Part shown: positions 60,417 through 64,000 of the stretch, piece after piece
How positions within the stretch are numbered: position 1 is the first letter of the stretch
How the letters are laid out: every line of letters begins with the position of its first letter
NCBI GenBank assembly: GCA_018266105.1
Contig: JAFEBA010000004.1
Coordinates: 1 to 64,000 of the forward strand
Reading direction: 5' to 3'
Source of the DNA: a bacterium
GTDB taxonomy: Bacteria; Vulcanimicrobiota; Xenobia; Xenobiales; JADMJV01
Length of the DNA stretch: 64,000 nt
Position numbers and translations under genes: made by a program
Notes under the pieces: generated by a model
The model's database searches: none
Seen by the model: the letters and a program-made list of their open reading frames with translations, nothing else
What the model was told of the DNA's origin: nothing

Positions 60417-61133
60417 GTGTCCCTGCTGGGCCAGCGCCTGGTGGAGGGGCGACCCAGTCGGGTCCAGGAAAAGCCTGGGGCGGGCCTGGTCACCGAATTG
60501 GATCTTGAATTAGAGCGCCAGTTACGTCCTTACTTGACCGAACTGGTGCCGGGCAGCACCGTGGTGGGAGAGGAAGAGGGGGGAGCCACCTCCGAGTGGA
60601 CCTGGTGGATCGACCCTCTGGACGGCACCACCAATTTTGTGCACGGCTGGCCGCGCTCGGCCATTTCATTGGCGCTCTACCGAGGCCAGGAACCCCATCT
60701 GGGACTGGTGCATGACCCCTACCTGAAAGAGACCTTTTGGAGCCAAAAGGGTGAGGGCAGCTGGTGCGGAGAGCATCGGCTAAGGGTCAGTCAGTGCACC
60801 GAGCTGAAAAACGCCATGCTGGCCACCGGCTTCGCGCCCGAGCCCCCCAGCCAGTGGGAAATCTGTCGCAAACTGCAGGCGGCCGGCCACGGTCTCCGGG
60901 TAAGCGGCTGCGCCGCACTGGACCTGGCCTATGTCGCCTGCGGACGATTAGACGCCTTTTGGGAGGTTGATTTGAAACCCTGGGATGTGGCCGCCGGACT
61001 GCTGCTTGTGCGGGAGGCCGGGGGGGTGGTCAGCGATTTACAGGGGGGGTCGGCGGGTTTGGGCTCGGCCAACTACCTGGCGGCGGGGCCGGGTTTGCAG
61101 CCGCAGCTCCTGGAATTCCTAGCTGAGCTTTGA
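60417..61133 (+). CDS. Inositol monophosphatase family protein
   Basis: A 238-residue magnesium-dependent sugar/inositol phosphatase. Motif A is WWIDPLDGTTNFVHGWP (residues 63-79), an acidic GEEEGG lies just before it, and motif B is KPWDVAAGLLLVREAGG. In mycothiol synthesis an inositol-phosphate phosphatase acts after MshA. The GTG start at 60417 is the only clear start in the frame. The C-terminus overlaps the convergent DUF4105-like gene by 104 bases, which is unusual. It follows the MshD-like gene by 17 bases. Confidence 0.88.
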   Translation: MSLLGQRLVEGRPSRVQEKPGAGLVTELDLELERQLRPYLTELVPGSTVVGEEEGGATSEWTWWIDPLDGTTNFVHGWPRSAISLALYRGQEPHLGLVHDPYLKETFWSQKGEGSWCGEHRLRVSQCTELKNAMLATGFAPEPPSQWEICRKLQAAGHGLRVSGCAALDLAYVACGRLDAFWEVDLKPWDVAAGLLLVREAGGVVSDLQGGSAGLGSANYLAAGPGLQPQLLEFLAEL

Positions 61134-62160
61134 GAAAGTCGGGATAGAATCCGTCGGGACTGGTCTTGACTCCGCCTTCCAGAATCTGCAGATGGTCGGA
61201 CACCACCCCTCCGGCATAGTAACCCGCCAGACCGCCCAGCACGGCTCCCGGCCAGCCCAATCCGGCGTAGGCCAGACCGCCAGCGGCGGCTGCGCCCGTC
61301 AGACGTCCAGCCGTACCCCACCAGGGCTTCTGAGACTGATTGGCGATCCAGGTCTTGCTCTGAGCCGGCCACATCCGTCGATCGGGAACGATCTCCGTGG
61401 CTCGTTCTTCGTTCCAGATCCCTTTGCGCTGCAAAACCAGGCCGGAAACGCTGGGCAGCACAGCCGACATCTTGGCTTTATGAAAAAGCTTGGTCCACCG
61501 CTGAATCTGCTGCTTCTCGGGCAAAACGGTGTTGAGTAGCACCACCTGGGCGCCCCAGCAAGAGTTGGTCATGGTGTGATACCACTCACCCTTGCGATCT
61601 TTCAGGGCCGCCTGCAAAGCGTTCTCGGTGAACTCTTGCTTCTGCTCCTGAGTCAAATCCAGCTTATAGAGGTTAATGCTGCGGCCTTCTTTACGGGTAA
61701 TGCGCTGCACCCGGTCGCCAAACGAACCGAGCTGGAAGACCACGCCGAAATTGGGTTTCATGCCCTTCTTGGCGCTGTAGGTCTCACCGGGCGGAACCCA
61801 GGCCTCCATGGAGACCACCAGCCGATTGTCTTTTTCGCCATCGCTGTTGAGGATGGGCTGTTCCAGCTCGATCACGGCGTAGCCGTGACCTCCGATATAT
61901 TTCGGAGCGAAGGGCTCCTCGCCCAGGTAAATGTTTTTGACCGTGCTGGGATCGATGACCGTATCGCGAAACCGCGGCGCCCATTGCTTGGGGTCGGCCG
62001 AGGTCTCGTCAAAGCCCCAGCGCACGTTCTCCACGTGCAGCTTGCCATCGTCGTCCTTTTTAAGCAGGTGGGCCGGCCGCTGCATCGGATTCTCGGCCAT
62101 TTTCTGCCACCTGGCCTCCAGTTGAGCTGGAGTGAAGGAGGGGGCCCGCATGATCTTCAT
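61030..62160 (-). CDS. DUF4105-like protein
   Basis: A 376-residue protein. The middle (residues 90-240) resembles DUF4105 (lipoprotein N-acyltransferase Lnb N-terminal-like), including VIELEQPILNS, a GVVFQLGSFGDRVQRITR segment, LTQEQKQEFTENALQAALK and WYHTMTNSCWGAQVVLLN, with a candidate active-site Cys. A glycine-rich hydrophobic stretch (about 285-325) may insert in a membrane. The Pro-rich C-terminal tail is encoded antisense to the inositol phosphatase end. No signal peptide is apparent. Confidence 0.7.
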   Translation of the reverse strand: MKIMRAPSFTPAQLEARWQKMAENPMQRPAHLLKKDDDGKLHVENVRWGFDETSADPKQWAPRFRDTVIDPSTVKNIYLGEEPFAPKYIGGHGYAVIELEQPILNSDGEKDNRLVVSMEAWVPPGETYSAKKGMKPNFGVVFQLGSFGDRVQRITRKEGRSINLYKLDLTQEQKQEFTENALQAALKDRKGEWYHTMTNSCWGAQVVLLNTVLPEKQQIQRWTKLFHKAKMSAVLPSVSGLVLQRKGIWNEERATEIVPDRRMWPAQSKTWIANQSQKPWWGTAGRLTGAAAAGGLAYAGLGWPGAVLGGLAGYYAGGVVSDHLQILEGGVKTSPDGFYPDFLKAQLGIPGAAAANPAPPPGSWPSPNPPTPPVNR

Positions 62161-62191
62161 GCAGACACTTTAGGCCAGTCCGTTGAAAGAA

Positions 62192-63280
62192 TCATGAAGA
62201 AGGGAAGAAGTAAGCCCGGCATTCTCCCATCAATTGCAGGAAGGGCTCGGCCTCGGGACTCAGGGCCGCACCGCGCAGCCGCTCGAGCGAGGTCTGCATG
62301 GCCTCGTAGACCTGAGGTGTGCACTGATTGAGATGCTGAATCTGATGGTAGAGTTCGGGATTCTCAGCGGCCACTTCAGCTGCGGTCTTGGCCTGCTTGG
62401 CGAAAGTGGTACTGGCGATGGGTCCAAGCCTTTCGAATCCGAGCCCCAGCTGTTTGAGGGCCTGTCCAAAGAGCAGGTTGATGGTGTGACTGAGGCCCAG
62501 CAGCGCGCCCATGACCTGATCGTGCTGATCCAGGGGCACCGGGCAGAGGCTCACTGCCGTCTCGCGGAACAGGTCGCAGGCCTGCTGGGTGGCCAAAGCA
62601 TTGCCGGCATCGCAGACCAGCACGCTGCGGCCGGTCAGGATCACGGTCCCCGGAGCAAACATGGGGTGCAGACTGGTCACGCGGTGACCGGCCGCGGCTG
62701 CCGCCTGGAGATCAGCAACCAGGTGGCTCTTGAGCGAGCCGATGTCAAAAATCAAAGGCTGACCCGGTAAGTCCAGGGCCTGTCCAAGGGTCTCGGGAAG
62801 CATGGCCAGGGGGGTGGACAGCACCACCACGTCCCAGCTTTCCGCTGAGGCTGACGCCAGATCCCGGAATTCACCCCCGGAGGGATCACAACTGGCCACG
62901 GTGTGACCCTGACCGGCCAGGAACTGCCGCAGCCAGGCGCCCATGCGACCGGCGCCGCCCAAGATCAGAATGCGCTGCAGATCGCCCTTGTGAGTGACCG
63001 GTTGGTGGGCAACCTGAGTGGCCACGGCCGCCTCGATCAGTGACTCCAGAACAGATTCAGCCAGGCCTGGATCAAAACCCAGTTCGCTGGCGGATTGGCG
63101 GGCTCGCTGCATGACGCTGGCTTCCACCCGGAAATCCCGGATCGGCAGACCCGCCCGGCGCTTGGCCTCGCCGATGGAACGGCTGGTGCGCAGCCTCTCG
63201 GCAATCTTTTCGAGAATTTCGCGGTCCAGGTGGGCCACCTGTTGACGGAGTTCATCCAATTCTTGCTGCGGGTCGCTCAT
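62192..63280 (-). CDS. tyrA: Bifunctional chorismate mutase/prephenate dehydrogenase (T-protein)
   Basis: A 362-residue enzyme of tyrosine biosynthesis with both activities. Residues 1-90 form an AroQ-type chorismate mutase (ELDELRQQVAHLDREILEKI, IGEAKRRAGLPIRDF). Residues 100-360 are the dehydrogenase with LILGGAGRMGAWLRQFL, DIGSLKSH, VTSLHPMFAP and a LLGLSHTINLLFG helix. The layout matches the E. coli T-protein. It stands between the DUF4105-like gene and the amidase-like gene. Confidence 0.94.
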   Translation of the reverse strand: MSDPQQELDELRQQVAHLDREILEKIAERLRTSRSIGEAKRRAGLPIRDFRVEASVMQRARQSASELGFDPGLAESVLESLIEAAVATQVAHQPVTHKGDLQRILILGGAGRMGAWLRQFLAGQGHTVASCDPSGGEFRDLASASAESWDVVVLSTPLAMLPETLGQALDLPGQPLIFDIGSLKSHLVADLQAAAAAGHRVTSLHPMFAPGTVILTGRSVLVCDAGNALATQQACDLFRETAVSLCPVPLDQHDQVMGALLGLSHTINLLFGQALKQLGLGFERLGPIASTTFAKQAKTAAEVAAENPELYHQIQHLNQCTPQVYEAMQTSLERLRGAALSPEAEPFLQLMGECRAYFFPSS

Positions 63281-63331
63281 GAGCAGCCCACTTTTGCCGC
63301 CGAACCCGGTCGTTCCCGCTAAGCGGCCACT

Positions 63332-64000
63332 TTATTGGGGCATGAAGACGCGGAAGCTGGTCCCGTAATTGGTAATCTGATTGCGCATCAAATCGCTGGC
63401 TTCCTTACCATCGCCGGTGGCAATGGAGATGTGTCCGTGCTCGTGGCCCGCTCCCCGGTCCCAAACCACGATGGCGCCCGCCGGCAGCTTGGGAAGATCA
63501 GACTGGCTGACCTTCATCTCCTTGACTTTGGGATTCTTGGCCAGCTGATCGGCGGCCATGTAGGCGCTGGCTCCACTCACATTGATTCCAATCTTGGCCA
63601 GATCTCGGCCCACGTCGCGGTAGCAAAGCCCGCCGGAAGAATCACCGTTGCTGGCCTCGGCCCGGGCAATCTCGGCCAGTTTGCTGCCGGTAGCGGTCGC
63701 TCCAGGCATCCCGGCTGTGGCTGAAGCACCCGCCCCGGAGGACCCACCGCCCGAGCCACCCGCGCCAGAAGCAGCACCGGACGAGCCGGAAGCAGATGGA
63801 ATGGCGCTGCTGGAGCCAGACTGACCGCCTCGATTGGCCATCAGTTGAACCATCAACTGCATCAACTGCATCAAGGTCTGATTCATCATCATCTCGGTGC
63901 GCAGCAATCCCTGCGTCATCGGATCCACAGCCCCGGGCTGCCCGAACGGAGAAAGGCCGGATGCGGGCGCCAGACCAGAACCGCAACGACAGCTGGCCGC
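63332..64000 (-). CDS. CHAP/NlpC-like amidase-like protein, start outside window
   Basis: The frame is open to the window edge, so the start may lie beyond base 64000; at least 222 residues are visible. The N-terminal part has a Met/Gln-rich helix (TEMMMNQTLMQLMQLM) followed by a Ser/Gly/Ala-rich linker of about 60 residues. The C-terminal 100 residues contain GLCYRDVGRDLAKIGINVSG and GAIVVWDRGAGHEHGHISI, a Cys and His arrangement like CHAP/NlpC-type amidases that cleave peptidoglycan. A GTG at 63928 is a possible internal start. An exported envelope enzyme is likely, but no signal is visible in the window. Confidence 0.6.
   Translation of the reverse strand, partial: AASCRCGSGLAPASGLSPFGQPGAVDPMTQGLLRTEMMMNQTLMQLMQLMVQLMANRGGQSGSSSAIPSASGSSGAASGAGGSGGGSSGAGASATAGMPGATATGSKLAEIARAEASNGDSSGGLCYRDVGRDLAKIGINVSGASAYMAADQLAKNPKVKEMKVSQSDLPKLPAGAIVVWDRGAGHEHGHISIATGDGKEASDLMRNQITNYGTSFRVFMPQ

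Overview
The window is a gene-dense, GC-rich (about 60%) chromosomal segment from a bacterium with an elongation (rod) complex, a respiratory NADH dehydrogenase, cytochrome bd oxidase and an AceE-type pyruvate dehydrogenase complex. No rRNA, tRNA, CRISPR array, prophage or insertion sequence was seen. I cannot assign a phylum from sequence alone. The PEGA-domain, TPR and proline-rich exported proteins, the odd fusions and the mixture of actinobacterial-like and cyanobacterial-like genes suggest a poorly sampled lineage such as Eremiobacterota/Vulcanimicrobiota or Armatimonadota; that is a guess. TGA is used as a normal stop in many genes. Starts are a mix of ATG, GTG and TTG. Many genes overlap by ATGA or GTGA. 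No stretch longer than 200 bases lacks a gene.

Layout. 1-2.1 kb: 3' end of nuoN, a small acidic protein and a convergent unknown protein. 2.2-6.4 kb: ECF-type S component, then a tight cassette of class III aminotransferase, SRPBCC protein, an acyl-ACP-reductase-like enzyme and a conserved unknown protein. 6.5-11.2 kb: glycosyltransferase, lysS, alr and a Cys-cluster protein. 11.2-17.4 kb (minus strand): the rod operon, consisting of an MreB paralogue, an MreB-MreC fusion, MreD, PBP2 and RodA. 17.6-24.2 kb (minus): a lipoprotein, then a five-gene operon with a coiled-coil protein, an unknown protein, an AAA+ ATPase, an Hsp90/GHKL-type ATPase and a thioesterase. 24.4-29.1 kb: pseudouridine synthase, dnaG, rpoD and an exported protein. 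29.1-33.4 kb: GH76-like protein, HIT-DUF924 fusion, exported methyltransferase and a flavoprotein. 33.4-35.5 kb: two divergent citrate-synthase-family genes around palindromic operators. 35.6-41.9 kb: DDN-like protein and lpd-aceF-aceE. 42-50.6 kb: PEGA, TPR and beta-propeller envelope proteins, a thioredoxin-like lipoprotein with an in-frame UGA (candidate selenocysteine), and a dienelactone-hydrolase-like enzyme. 50.6-53 kb: cydAB. 53-61.1 kb: an inositol-centred island with a GINT1-like protein, Ino1, MshA-like and MshD-like enzymes, a BioF2-like acyltransferase and an inositol monophosphatase. 61-64 kb: DUF4105-like protein, bifunctional chorismate mutase/prephenate dehydrogenase and a partial amidase-like protein.

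The most notable items are the MreB-MreC fusion, the candidate selenoprotein, the mycothiol-like island outside its usual actinobacterial setting, and the uncharacterised AAA+/Hsp90-like ATPase operon. All function calls rest on reading motifs in the translated sequence; no database search was run.
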